Of a DNA stretch of 64,000 bases, positions 47,619 through 56,416 are shown piece by piece. This DNA comes from Promethearchaeota archaeon. Its GTDB lineage: Archaea > Asgardarchaeota > Lokiarchaeia > Sigyniarchaeales > SOKP01. The position numbers and the translations under genes are program-made. The notes beneath the pieces were generated by a model. It was not told the DNA's origin and did no database searches. It saw only the letters and a program-made list of their open reading frames with translations. Position 1 is the stretch's first letter, and every line of letters begins with the position of its first letter. The stretch is from NCBI GenBank assembly GCA_016840165.1, contig JAEOSU010000072.1, positions 1 to 64,000 of the forward strand, in the 5' to 3' direction.

Positions 47619-47765
47619 CTTTCTTGATAATTTCTTTTTTGATATCCATAATAAATATGGTTTTTTGAATATCTTATTTTAAAAGAGTTATACATTAAAA
47701 TCTATAACCATAAAAATTTATAAATTCTTTGATGTGAAATTAGATCTAATCTTTTTTCATCAGAT

Positions 47766-48125
47766 TTATTTTAGTTCTTCTATTTGATATAAAAGATCCT
47801 GTAATTGATCATCATTTAATGTTTTTCCTATAAAACTTTTTTCTAAAATCATTCTTAATTCCGGAACAGTTTTAGGATTAATATTTACAATATTAATCGC
47901 ATAAACATCTTCAATTTCATATTTTTCAGTGAGAAACTTTATAATTTTATGAGCGGTTTTTTCATCGACTTTTGCAAATTTATTAACGTAATTGTAGGTT
48001 ATTTCTTGAAAATGGGATAATCCTTCCTCTGAATCAATCTCTTCAATTTTATCTTTAACTTTTTCCATTATTTTTTTTACTTCTGGAATAGAAACCGATT
48101 TTTCATTTACTTTTCTTCCAGACAT
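47766..48125 (-). CDS. rpo4: RNA polymerase subunit Rpo4 (RpoF)
   Basis: Rpo4 pairs with Rpo7 to form the polymerase stalk. The 119-residue helical protein has the HRDC-like region LSHFQEITYNYVNKFAKV and KTVPELRMILEKS, typical of archaeal RpoF. It lies between eL21 and DUF655, its conserved archaeal place. Confidence 0.92.
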   Translation of the reverse strand: MSGRKVNEKSVSIPEVKKIMEKVKDKIEEIDSEEGLSHFQEITYNYVNKFAKVDEKTAHKIIKFLTEKYEIEDVYAINIVNINPKTVPELRMILEKSFIGKTLNDDQLQDLLYQIEELK

Positions 48126-48158
48126 AGTTTTTCTACCTTTTAACTTATGAATTTAAAC

Positions 48159-48458
48159 TTAGTCTCCTTTGTTTAATCTCAGATGTTCTTTTCCAATAAT
48201 TAATGTCTTATTAGAATTACCTAATTTCACTTCAACTTCATAACAACGGCCTCTTACACCACATATTGTTCCTGTGAGTCCATGATATCGTCTATGTGGC
48301 ATACCCCTCTTTTGCTGTGAAGGATCAGTTATAATGTCAACTTTATGTCCCATCTCATATTCCATTAAATATTTATCGATGGATCGTAGTCCTTTTTCTC
48401 TTGCTTTCTTTCGATGCCGTTTTCTGGTCTTATTTCTATAGCCTTTATGAAGGGTCAT
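48159..48458 (-). CDS. rpl21e: Ribosomal protein eL21
   Basis: It is a large-subunit protein shared with eukaryotes. The sequence KGYRNKTRKRHRKKAREKG is followed by the SH3-like core GHKVDIITDPSQQKRGMPH and the MPHRRYHGLTGTICG motif. An upstream in-frame ATG at 48482 would add MIYYLVKK; the ATG at 48458 gives the usual N-terminus MTLHKG and 99 residues. Confidence 0.95.
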   Translation of the reverse strand: MTLHKGYRNKTRKRHRKKAREKGLRSIDKYLMEYEMGHKVDIITDPSQQKRGMPHRRYHGLTGTICGVRGRCYEVEVKLGNSNKTLIIGKEHLRLNKGD

Positions 48459-48559
48459 CTTCTTCACTAAATAATAAATCAATGCAATATAAATTAGAGT
48501 AAGTTATTTTATACGGGATAATTTATTTATTTTTTGCTTTTATTACCTTATGAAGTCTA

Positions 48560-49921
48560 TTAATCAATTTTCAAAACATCTAATTCCTTGCATAGAAGTG
48601 GACAATTAAATATTTCTGAAAAGGAGGGTGTTGTCCTCCCATCATCTCCATTAATAAGCTCTTTAATATATACTCCACCTTGCGTTTCAATTAAAAACTC
48701 AAACAACGTTGGTTTTTGATATTTTCCTTCAATCTTATAGATAGATTTTTCTCGTACCTTATCTGAACGTCGATGGGACACTCGAACGGGTGTTCGTTGT
48801 TTTATTTTATTATTCACGAATACTTCTCTGAGTTTAGTTAAATTAGTTATAAAAATTTCCTTGCTAACTTTTTGTTCTGATAAAACCTTTGCAAGATAAG
48901 TTTTTCTAGTGCTTTCTGCGCTTTTTTTCAAAGATTTTACTTCTGCTTTAGAACTATTTCTTAATTTAGAAATTTTGATCTTTTTTCTATTTTTTTTATT
49001 CACTGATTTTTGGATTTGATGGAGATTTAATGTTCTTTTCTTAGGATTTCTTAACTCAATTATGAAGGGACGTCCCTCACCAAGCATGCGAACATCAATA
49101 TCTTCTCGACCTCCACCATGAAACTTTGAATCTGTAGCGTTTGTCTCAGATAAAAAGATTGGAGAGATTAACTCTTCCACACTGGTCATATATTGTTTAC
49201 CAGTAAAATCACATAGTTTACATCCTTTTCCCATACAATTTCTACAATTCCAATGCGTTTGCGGTATATCACGTAAATATTTATTATATCTTCCATAAAT
49301 AAAGACTGATCTTATTAAAAGATCGATAGAATGCGATATTGGAGATAAATTAAAGATAATAGTTATATCTGGGGTTAAAAATTCTGGAGATTTATGCAAA
49401 GAGCTCGAGAGAACTTTTCCTAATTCACGATTAAAATGACTTTTAATAGATTCAGATTCAAGTAAGTTGAATTCGGCTTTAAATATGTCTTCTCTGTTAA
49501 TCATTTGAGAAGATGGGGCTGAACCAACCAAAAAATTATTGAATTCGATATCTCTAATTTTATTTATAGCATCTTGAGCATATATCTCTAAATTTGAAAA
49601 AATATCGTTGCATAAATAGCATTTCTCGGACGATAGTATTGGAGCGAGTTTTATTCCTTGCTTCATTAAAACTTGGCGCGCAGGAATAAAGTGCGCTTTC
49701 TCGGCTATTATTCTTAAATTCTTGGTATAAATTTCGTGATTCACATCTGAGGATAGTGATTTTTGGTGATTCTCCATCGTGAGTGTTAATAATAACGAAT
49801 AACCACGCTCAAAATTTGTGGTATTGGTTGCTAATAACGAGAACATCCTTCCTAAACAATGAATACATACATGATACTTCTGATAGATCTCTAAAACTTT
49901 CTCAAAGATAGACATGCTCAA
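48560..49921 (-). CDS. pus10: tRNA pseudouridine synthase Pus10
   Basis: It makes pseudouridine 54 and 55 in archaeal tRNA. The 453 residues start with the zinc-binding THUMP-type domain (CIHCLG, CYLCND and CRNCMGKGCKLC), and continue to the catalytic domain with aspartate in GREDIDVRMLGEGRPF. The eL21 gene follows, as in many archaea. It is the first gene of the operon ending in mtq2. Confidence 0.94.
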   Translation of the reverse strand: MSMSIFEKVLEIYQKYHVCIHCLGRMFSLLATNTTNFERGYSLLLTLTMENHQKSLSSDVNHEIYTKNLRIIAEKAHFIPARQVLMKQGIKLAPILSSEKCYLCNDIFSNLEIYAQDAINKIRDIEFNNFLVGSAPSSQMINREDIFKAEFNLLESESIKSHFNRELGKVLSSSLHKSPEFLTPDITIIFNLSPISHSIDLLIRSVFIYGRYNKYLRDIPQTHWNCRNCMGKGCKLCDFTGKQYMTSVEELISPIFLSETNATDSKFHGGGREDIDVRMLGEGRPFIIELRNPKKRTLNLHQIQKSVNKKNRKKIKISKLRNSSKAEVKSLKKSAESTRKTYLAKVLSEQKVSKEIFITNLTKLREVFVNNKIKQRTPVRVSHRRSDKVREKSIYKIEGKYQKPTLFEFLIETQGGVYIKELINGDDGRTTPSFSEIFNCPLLCKELDVLKID

Positions 49922-50040
49922 GAATAATAATAAGAGATCATATTAGTGTTTATTGATTAGGCTCTAACAGAGAAGAGAGGATTAAAAAAATTTTAAAAGA
50001 AAATTTTATTTTTCTATCTAATTTTGTTTTTATTTTTATT

Positions 50041-50048
50041 AAAGGAGT
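50041..50048 (+). promoter_or_regulatory. Shine-Dalgarno-like site of cold-shock gene
   Basis: AAAGGAGT lies 13 bases before the ATG at 50062, a strong but rather distant ribosome site. Confidence 0.4.
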
Positions 50049-50061
50049 TAGTGCTTATATT

Positions 50062-50295
50062 ATGAGTAAAAAAAAAACTGGTTTTGTCAAGTGGTTCGAT
50101 TATAAGAAAGGTTTTGGGTTTATTACCACTGATAGCGAAGAAGATGTGTTCGTACATTTTTCAAATATCTTAATGGACGGCTTTAAAAAATTAGATATAG
50201 GAGATCAAGTCGAATTCGAATTGAAAGAATCGGAAGATGGAAAAGGACCAGAAGCACTTAATGTAAAAGTAATTACGAAAGATAGACGATATTAA
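50062..50295 (+). CDS. csp: Cold-shock domain protein
   Basis: A 77-residue single cold-shock domain, an OB fold that melts RNA structure. RNP1 KGFGFI and RNP2 VFVHF are both intact, with the usual [12 protein letters not shown] start. Cold-shock proteins are mainly bacterial and patchy in archaea, so transfer is likely in the lineage's past. It stands alone. Confidence 0.96.
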   Translation: MSKKKTGFVKWFDYKKGFGFITTDSEEDVFVHFSNILMDGFKKLDIGDQVEFELKESEDGKGPEALNVKVITKDRRY

Positions 50296-50327
50296 TAAAA
50301 AAGAAAAAAAAAGTTAAATTATTCTAT

Positions 50328-51749
50328 CTATTTTTTCTCCCATTCAAAATCAAGTTTTACATATTTCCTTGTATAGAAATATGAAATCAACAAAATTACC
50401 GAGCAGATAGGTCCAAATAGAATTAAACCAAGTGCTACATCTCCCCCAGTTAAGCTTATAAGGGGAAGACTTTCAATTGCTATACCTAGCACAAAAACTC
50501 CAAACGCTTGAAAGAGGTTTAAGATTATACTATTAAAACCCGCATAAATTCCTGCTTTTAATTGACCTGTTTTTTGTTCATCATCTTGAGCGATATCGGC
50601 ATAGAGAATATAAGGAAATAAATACCAACCACCTAAAGCACCAGTAGCTATAATTACAAACAAAATTCCAATAAGTATTCTTGGAATAGCTTCAATTAAA
50701 GCTAATAATGAAATCGGTAAAAAGATTACAGCATATAAGAATATAATAAGGAGGGCTTTCTTTTTTCCACGTTTCTCTAATATTCTTCTCCAAATATATA
50801 GGAATGTAAAGATTCCTATTAGCAAGACTACAGCAATAATATAAAAATCTGTCCCAGTTAAAAATAGTGCAGCTTGATTATATGCTAGTATCGAATCAAC
50901 TAAAATAGACCATCCTAAGCTTGAAATGCCAATCATTAATACAACTAATAGATAATTATGGTTTTTTATTACAATCTTCAGATTTTCTTTTAAACTAGTT
51001 TTAATCTCAAATCTAGGTTCTTTGGGCATTAATATTCCAACTAAAATAAAAGCAACTACGGCAATAAGTCCAAAAAGTAGCACAAACATCAAAAAGTCAA
51101 TAGGTATGGGAGCGTTGGGATTTTTTGGGAGAGCTAGTTCAGGAGGGGGTGATAGGATATTGACATAATTAGTAAGCACTAGTATAGAAACTAAAGACAT
51201 TGCTCCATTACCAATCCAATTAAAATAATTTTGAAATTGAGACACTTTTGGGCGTTCAGGGTTAATGAATTGCTCTGCCATCCATGATTGATACACAGTT
51301 GTCATAGAATAACTAATTTTGAATAAAATATCCCATATTAAAAACCAAAAAAATAGCATTGCTTCACTATTAGGAGAAAGTTCATCAGAGGGTAATAATA
51401 CTAGATCTGGTAAAAATAAAGTGGGCAAAAATAGAAATATAAACGATATACCTAGTAATGGAGCAAAAGCTACAATATAAGGTTTTCTTCTCCCCCATTT
51501 TGTGTATTTGCCATCACTTAGCCATCCCATAGAAAATTGTCCAAAACCTATTACTACATATCCAATAGCTTGAGCAAGAGTTACCAATAAAGCAGATACG
51601 CCATATCCTGCATAGTACAAATTGAAAAGAGCGAATCCCTCCATACCAAGTACAAGTGAACTGCCTACTCTTGGAAAAGCAAATAACACTTTCTTTCCAG
51701 TGCCTGATTTTCCTATGAGTGATTCAGAAGATTCAGTCATATTTTTCAC
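50328..51749 (-). CDS. GPH-type sugar/cation symporter (MFS superfamily)
   Basis: A 473-residue membrane protein with twelve helices. The cytoplasmic loop between helices 2 and 3 reads MGWLSDGKYTKWGRRKPYI, close to the glycoside-pentoside-hexuronide symporter pattern (SD..T.wGRRKP). It should import sugars or oligosaccharides with a cation. With GH127 and GH57 enzymes close by, saccharide uptake is a sensible guess; the exact sugar is unknown. Confidence 0.85.
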   Translation of the reverse strand: MKNMTESSESLIGKSGTGKKVLFAFPRVGSSLVLGMEGFALFNLYYAGYGVSALLVTLAQAIGYVVIGFGQFSMGWLSDGKYTKWGRRKPYIVAFAPLLGISFIFLFLPTLFLPDLVLLPSDELSPNSEAMLFFWFLIWDILFKISYSMTTVYQSWMAEQFINPERPKVSQFQNYFNWIGNGAMSLVSILVLTNYVNILSPPPELALPKNPNAPIPIDFLMFVLLFGLIAVVAFILVGILMPKEPRFEIKTSLKENLKIVIKNHNYLLVVLMIGISSLGWSILVDSILAYNQAALFLTGTDFYIIAVVLLIGIFTFLYIWRRILEKRGKKKALLIIFLYAVIFLPISLLALIEAIPRILIGILFVIIATGALGGWYLFPYILYADIAQDDEQKTGQLKAGIYAGFNSIILNLFQAFGVFVLGIAIESLPLISLTGGDVALGLILFGPICSVILLISYFYTRKYVKLDFEWEKK

Positions 51750-51874
51750 ATTTTTTATTATTTTTTATACAAAATTGAGTTACTTCTAGCTTTGTAAGAT
51801 TTTTATTTAAGCCTTTTTATAAATTATATTGCTTAGAATATGGTTTTAATATAAAAGTAGGTTAAGTAAAATTT

Positions 51875-52870
51875 TTAATCTTCTTCCTCATCCCATCCTA
51901 AATCCTTGAGGACAGATTCAAAAGTTTTAGATTCCTTATCCAACACAAATTCAGTTTCATATTCTGTCGCGGTATCGGTAAATTGAGTTTCGAAATCGGG
52001 AGGTTTGAGTTCTTCAAAGGAAGGTAATTCTTCAGTAGATCTAGGTTCAATATTAGGTTCTATTTCTTGAATAGTCGGTTGTTCTTGTACAATTTGAGGC
52101 TCTTGGATGGTAGTATCTTCTTCAATTTCCATCGGAGTATAATCATCTAATGGTACAGGAGGAATCTCATCCTCATAAACCTTGAATTGTTCCTCAACCT
52201 TCTCAGAAACAACCTGTTCAGTTGGGGAGGGCTCCTTTGCTGTCTTATATTCAATTCCTAATGTTTTTGGAATAGAGACGATGTTATTTTCGGGAAAGGG
52301 TTTAGTTTCCTCACTTTCTCCTCCCTCTTTTTCCCAATCGTCAAGAAAACCAAGTAAGCCATCTAAAGCTTCTTTATCTTGTTCAACGGTGGGCATAACA
52401 ATTGGTTTATCCTCATCAATATCAATAGGGACGTTAAGCTTGGCTTTTTCAGAAGCCTCTAATGAGAGAGTCATTTCAGTAACCTCATCTCCAGATATTA
52501 GTCTATTCAGTTTTTTAGTCAATTCTCGAAGATAACCTAAATAATAGCCAATTCGATAGACATTTTTTAAACCAGCAAAGACAATATATTCATCGTTGAT
52601 TGCTAATAAGATACTATATCCCGAGGAATTATGAAGAATAATTTCAGTGAGAGCTCCATGAGCAGTTGCTTCACTTAATCTTAACCCTAAATCTATAAGG
52701 GCAGTACTCGACGCAGAAGTAGCGTCTGCATCTAATTCTGATGATCTGGCAGAGGCAACTTTCATACCAACCCTTGATAAAACCGCCAGATTTTCTAAGT
52801 CTGTATTATCTTCTTCATTCTTCAGAATATGAAGCATGTTATCACGAATATTTTGAGGGAGAGACGACAT
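51875..52870 (-). CDS. Roadblock/LC7 domain protein with long acidic tail
   Basis: Residues about 12-125 are a Roadblock/LC7 (longin-like) domain: LAVLSRVGMKVASA, TEIILHNSSGYSILLAI and YIVFAGLKNVYRIGYYLGYL. The remaining 205 residues are acidic, rich in Glu, Pro and Thr and probably disordered, with two short helix candidates (GLLGFLDDWEKE and VLKDLGWDEEED). Roadblock proteins regulate Ras-like GTPases (MglB, Ragulator) and are expanded in Asgard genomes. The tail could bind a partner through the two helices. Partners are not adjacent. Confidence 0.85.
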   Translation of the reverse strand: MSSLPQNIRDNMLHILKNEEDNTDLENLAVLSRVGMKVASARSSELDADATSASSTALIDLGLRLSEATAHGALTEIILHNSSGYSILLAINDEYIVFAGLKNVYRIGYYLGYLRELTKKLNRLISGDEVTEMTLSLEASEKAKLNVPIDIDEDKPIVMPTVEQDKEALDGLLGFLDDWEKEGGESEETKPFPENNIVSIPKTLGIEYKTAKEPSPTEQVVSEKVEEQFKVYEDEIPPVPLDDYTPMEIEEDTTIQEPQIVQEQPTIQEIEPNIEPRSTEELPSFEELKPPDFETQFTDTATEYETEFVLDKESKTFESVLKDLGWDEEED

Positions 52871-52942
52871 TTTTTATCAATAATTTTTTCTCTATCTTAA
52901 GTATAATCATAGATTATATCCTAATATATTTTTTTCTGTCCA

Positions 52943-53662
52943 TTATTTTAAAAATTTAATTAAATTCATCTGAGTAGAAGGAGACTCGATTTCTTTGTTA
53001 AAAGAATACCCGGTTAATTCAGTAACTAATTCCATGATTTTTTCTAAAACCTGATCTTCATTCAAACCCTCAGTATTTATAACAAAAACATGATCTTGTT
53101 GATTTTTTGATAATAAGAATTGGTTATAGTAGGAAAGAATTTCTAACAGGTAATCTTTTTCAAATTCATTCCACTTTTCTCGCCTTTTATCTATCGCACC
53201 TCTTTGAATAATTCTTTTTAAAATCGTATTTGGTTCTGCCACCAAGTAAATTACGTAATGTTCTTTCCAATCTACAGAATTATACGTATCTTCGATAAGC
53301 TTGTAATCCTTTTCTTTTAAATGTAAGCTTTTAGAATAAATTAATATGCATAGAGGGGTTCTATCCAAGATAATAAGCCTACCATTATACTTTCTATCAT
53401 AATTGATAACATTTCTATTCCTTCGAATAAATTGCTGTAAGAAATGAATTTCACTTCGAAATGCAGTTTGTTTGTCAGTAGAACCAAAAGGAAAAGGTGG
53501 TATTTTGCGATATCTCTCGGGAAAAAATTTAAATTTTCTATTATCAGCCATCTTTTTCCTAAATAGATGGAATATAGTTGTTTTACCTACCCCATGAGCA
53601 CCAGCAAGAGAAATGATGATATTATCCTTACTTCCTTTGTTTCTATAAATTGTTCTCCCCAA
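52943..53662 (-). CDS. Deoxynucleoside-kinase/thymidylate-kinase-like P-loop protein
   Basis: A 239-residue P-loop kinase: Walker A GAHGVGKTT (17-25), the ERYRKI base-site region, ILDRTPL (the DRS-type motif of deoxynucleoside kinases), and a lid with RGAIDKRREKW. Closest in layout to deoxynucleoside kinases and similar nucleotide kinases, which salvage deoxynucleosides. The substrate is not certain. It follows the Roadblock gene in reverse order on the same strand, with 72 bases between. Confidence 0.7.
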   Translation of the reverse strand: MGRTIYRNKGSKDNIIISLAGAHGVGKTTIFHLFRKKMADNRKFKFFPERYRKIPPFPFGSTDKQTAFRSEIHFLQQFIRRNRNVINYDRKYNGRLIILDRTPLCILIYSKSLHLKEKDYKLIEDTYNSVDWKEHYVIYLVAEPNTILKRIIQRGAIDKRREKWNEFEKDYLLEILSYYNQFLLSKNQQDHVFVINTEGLNEDQVLEKIMELVTELTGYSFNKEIESPSTQMNLIKFLK

Positions 53663-53795
53663 TCTTTCTTTCTCCGAATAGTTTACATACTCACATATTA
53701 AAATGAATAATATTGATTAATAATACCACTAGAGTTATTTGATTTTTCTTATTTTTAAATTTATATATTAAAGGATGATGATTTTAAATACTATA

Positions 53796-54929
53796 TTAAG
53801 GGAAAATGACTATAATCATTAACACCGAATTAAAGATGATGCTAGCGATAATTGGATTGTATATATTTTTGTTTACTTCGTACAAAACCCCAAGAATCAA
53901 AAATATGAAAAATTCAATTAAAAAGAAATAGAGTCCTAGGGGTAATGAAAATACTAAATAGAGTAATGAATAAATCAGTGCAACAAGCACAATAGTACTA
54001 AATTTCCCAAAAAGATCATTTCCAAAATGAGATTTTAGTGTATTATGAAGAACGCCTCGATATACTATTTCTGTAGAAAATACACTCAAATTTAGTAAAA
54101 ATATAAGCAACACCATCCAATATGGCTCCGCTTCTCGAACTATTTGATTTTCTAATGCGATCTGAGAAAAAATATCATCAAAGTTGATCCCTAATTGCAT
54201 CATTAGCTCAATTATCGAATTCGAAAAACTATTAATAAGAATCAATAATAACCCCCCAATTATACCAATAACAATAGTAACCAAGAAGCTTTTAGGAGTG
54301 TACCAAAATCCGAGTTTTTTCATATTATGTTTTTTAGAATAAATATACCACAAAGGATATATTCCAAAGATAAGATCAGGAAGTTGGGATAAGATTATCG
54401 TCGTGATATTAATTGTTCCTGTGGTTCCATCTATAGGGAGTTGAAAGATAACTATAGATGTTATTAGGATTCTAATTATTATATATACCATAATAGAATT
54501 TCCAAATACATTTAATCCTTCTCTGAGATTCCATGTTGCTTTATTTAATACAAATCGTTGTTCCGGGACCAATTTTTTATCGGTAAAAATGAACCCTGGT
54601 CTTCTTTCACTTTTTTGGATCCCAATTTGATCCTTTGGTAGCTCGACTTTCTCTAATTTAGCATTACAGATCGGACATTGTTCAAGAATAGCAGAGCTTA
54701 TAATAGAACCACATCCGGGACATTTTCTTGAGATTTTATGCTTTTGATCATCACGAATTGGAATAAGCTCCTCTTTTACTTGATTCGTATTCTCTGTGGT
54801 CTTTCTTGCTACCTTTACCTTTACAACTAGTTTTCCGCACTTCGGACAATATATTTGTCCTTCATTTACTTTAGCGCCACAGTAGACACAATATTTAATA
54901 TTGGCTTTCTTATCTTTCTCATTTGACAT
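53796..54929 (-). CDS. Zinc-ribbon protein with degenerate CPBP membrane domain
   Basis: The 377 residues start with two zinc ribbons (CVYCG...CPKCG at 14-32 and CPGCG...CPICN at 71-88), followed by a loop and about seven membrane helices that align to the CPBP protease fold. Its motifs are damaged: TEIVYRG replaces EExxxR, the FxxxH histidine is gone (YSLLYLV) and the last HxxxN reads IIFNS. It is probably a catalytically dead relative used for binding. Function unknown. Confidence 0.7.
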   Translation of the reverse strand: MSNEKDKKANIKYCVYCGAKVNEGQIYCPKCGKLVVKVKVARKTTENTNQVKEELIPIRDDQKHKISRKCPGCGSIISSAILEQCPICNAKLEKVELPKDQIGIQKSERRPGFIFTDKKLVPEQRFVLNKATWNLREGLNVFGNSIMVYIIIRILITSIVIFQLPIDGTTGTINITTIILSQLPDLIFGIYPLWYIYSKKHNMKKLGFWYTPKSFLVTIVIGIIGGLLLILINSFSNSIIELMMQLGINFDDIFSQIALENQIVREAEPYWMVLLIFLLNLSVFSTEIVYRGVLHNTLKSHFGNDLFGKFSTIVLVALIYSLLYLVFSLPLGLYFFLIEFFIFLILGVLYEVNKNIYNPIIASIIFNSVLMIIVIFP

Positions 54930-55053
54930 AATGCATAAACCAGTGGTTAAATTCTTTACTTATTATGAATAATTGTTATTCTACATCTATTTTCTTAGAT
55001 TAATATATAAAAATGAAATTATATAGTTTATGGTTATTTTAATAAACTGTTAT

Positions 55054-56322
55054 CTAATCATTCTTCTTTAACTTTTTTATCGATTTTTCATATAAGTTCT
55101 GTGAAATTGCATTTAATTGCATTAATAAAAATCCATGGTAAGAAGTTATTGAATTGTAATAACTCTCTCCCAGTGTATGTTTACCAGCATAAGTAAGTGC
55201 TAATTGAGCATTAAGTGCGGTTTCCATTATAAGTTCGATTCCTTTGTAAATTAAGTTCGGACTCCAAATCCCTCTATCAGGATTAGCCCACCAAGTCGTA
55301 TCCGAGCAAACACATCGATCATAAAACCATCTTGCAGTTTCAATGTAGGTTCTAATAATGGGTTCTTCTAAATGAGACAATTCAGAAGCATATTTCATAA
55401 GATGTTCTGTTGCAGTCATCATCTTCCAGTAAGATTGATGGATACTATTATCGGGATGATCCCAGAGAGGATAGGCAATATGATCCTCTAAATCTTCTTC
55501 TGTAGTGCTCCAGCTAGAATCTCGTGGAATGATTGGATTATTATGTGCAGGGAAAAGTTTATCCAATTCAGATATTAGAATTAGTTGTATCTCCTCCTCT
55601 TCATTTATTAATTCAAGTACTTTGCTGAGAAATTTTCTTTCATAATTCCTATGATGGTGCCCGAAAGTTTCAGAATCCATAGCAGTTATTATATAGTTAT
55701 CAACATTTTTTATTTCGTTATTATTGTTAAACATTTCTCTTAGATGGTTAACAAATTCTTTTGCGTTAATGCTATTAAATGAAATTTTATTACTTAGTAT
55801 ATCGTCCCTAAAAAATAAGTGTAGTCCCTGAGAAGAATGATAGATTTGATGAGAGGACCAATTTACGGGACATCCTATCCCACTCGATAAAATCCATTTA
55901 TACCCTAATTCCTGAACAACTTTAATGGTGTTAGAATTAATGGATAATTCTGGGGGAAAAAATCCATTTCGTTCCCATTTGTTAAAAATATTTTTATGAG
56001 TTTCTTCATTGAGAAGAATTTGGTGTTTCGCTTCTTTTTGCGGTATGAGAGGGAGTATTGGATGAAATTTTGCTGTGCCAACCAACTCAATCTTTCCTTC
56101 CGACCGTAAATAGTTAATAATTTCTAACGTTTCGGTTAAATTAAATTCCTGAAGCATATCAATTAGATTCGCGTTTAAATTCAGAGAGAATGCGGAGTTT
56201 TCATGCTCTTGAAGCATAGAAAATAATGGTTTATAACATTCTCTATTAATTCTTCTTAGCATCTCTGGATCTTGGAATGTTGGTTGGTATGTATGTAATA
56301 AAGGAGCCCAAAAAGTCGTCAA
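55054..56322 (-). CDS. Glycoside hydrolase family 57-like protein
   Basis: The 422 residues match GH57, enzymes acting on alpha-glucans. Seen: HTYQPTFQD near the start (family HxxQP motif), GFFPPELSIN with the nucleophile Glu, and AMDSETFGHHH with the acid/base Asp. The C-terminal region is helical. No signal peptide, so it is cytoplasmic and may act in glycogen or maltodextrin metabolism, or on other alpha-galactosides or glucans; specificity cannot be told. Confidence 0.85.
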   Translation of the reverse strand: MTTFWAPLLHTYQPTFQDPEMLRRINRECYKPLFSMLQEHENSAFSLNLNANLIDMLQEFNLTETLEIINYLRSEGKIELVGTAKFHPILPLIPQKEAKHQILLNEETHKNIFNKWERNGFFPPELSINSNTIKVVQELGYKWILSSGIGCPVNWSSHQIYHSSQGLHLFFRDDILSNKISFNSINAKEFVNHLREMFNNNNEIKNVDNYIITAMDSETFGHHHRNYERKFLSKVLELINEEEEIQLILISELDKLFPAHNNPIIPRDSSWSTTEEDLEDHIAYPLWDHPDNSIHQSYWKMMTATEHLMKYASELSHLEEPIIRTYIETARWFYDRCVCSDTTWWANPDRGIWSPNLIYKGIELIMETALNAQLALTYAGKHTLGESYYNSITSYHGFLLMQLNAISQNLYEKSIKKLKKND

Positions 56323-56416
56323 AAATATCTCAACCCCTACAAGAAATAAATACCTTAAAAACTTTAGAGAGTTAAATGAATCTAAATTAATGAATTCTAC
56401 TATTTTTTAAAATATC

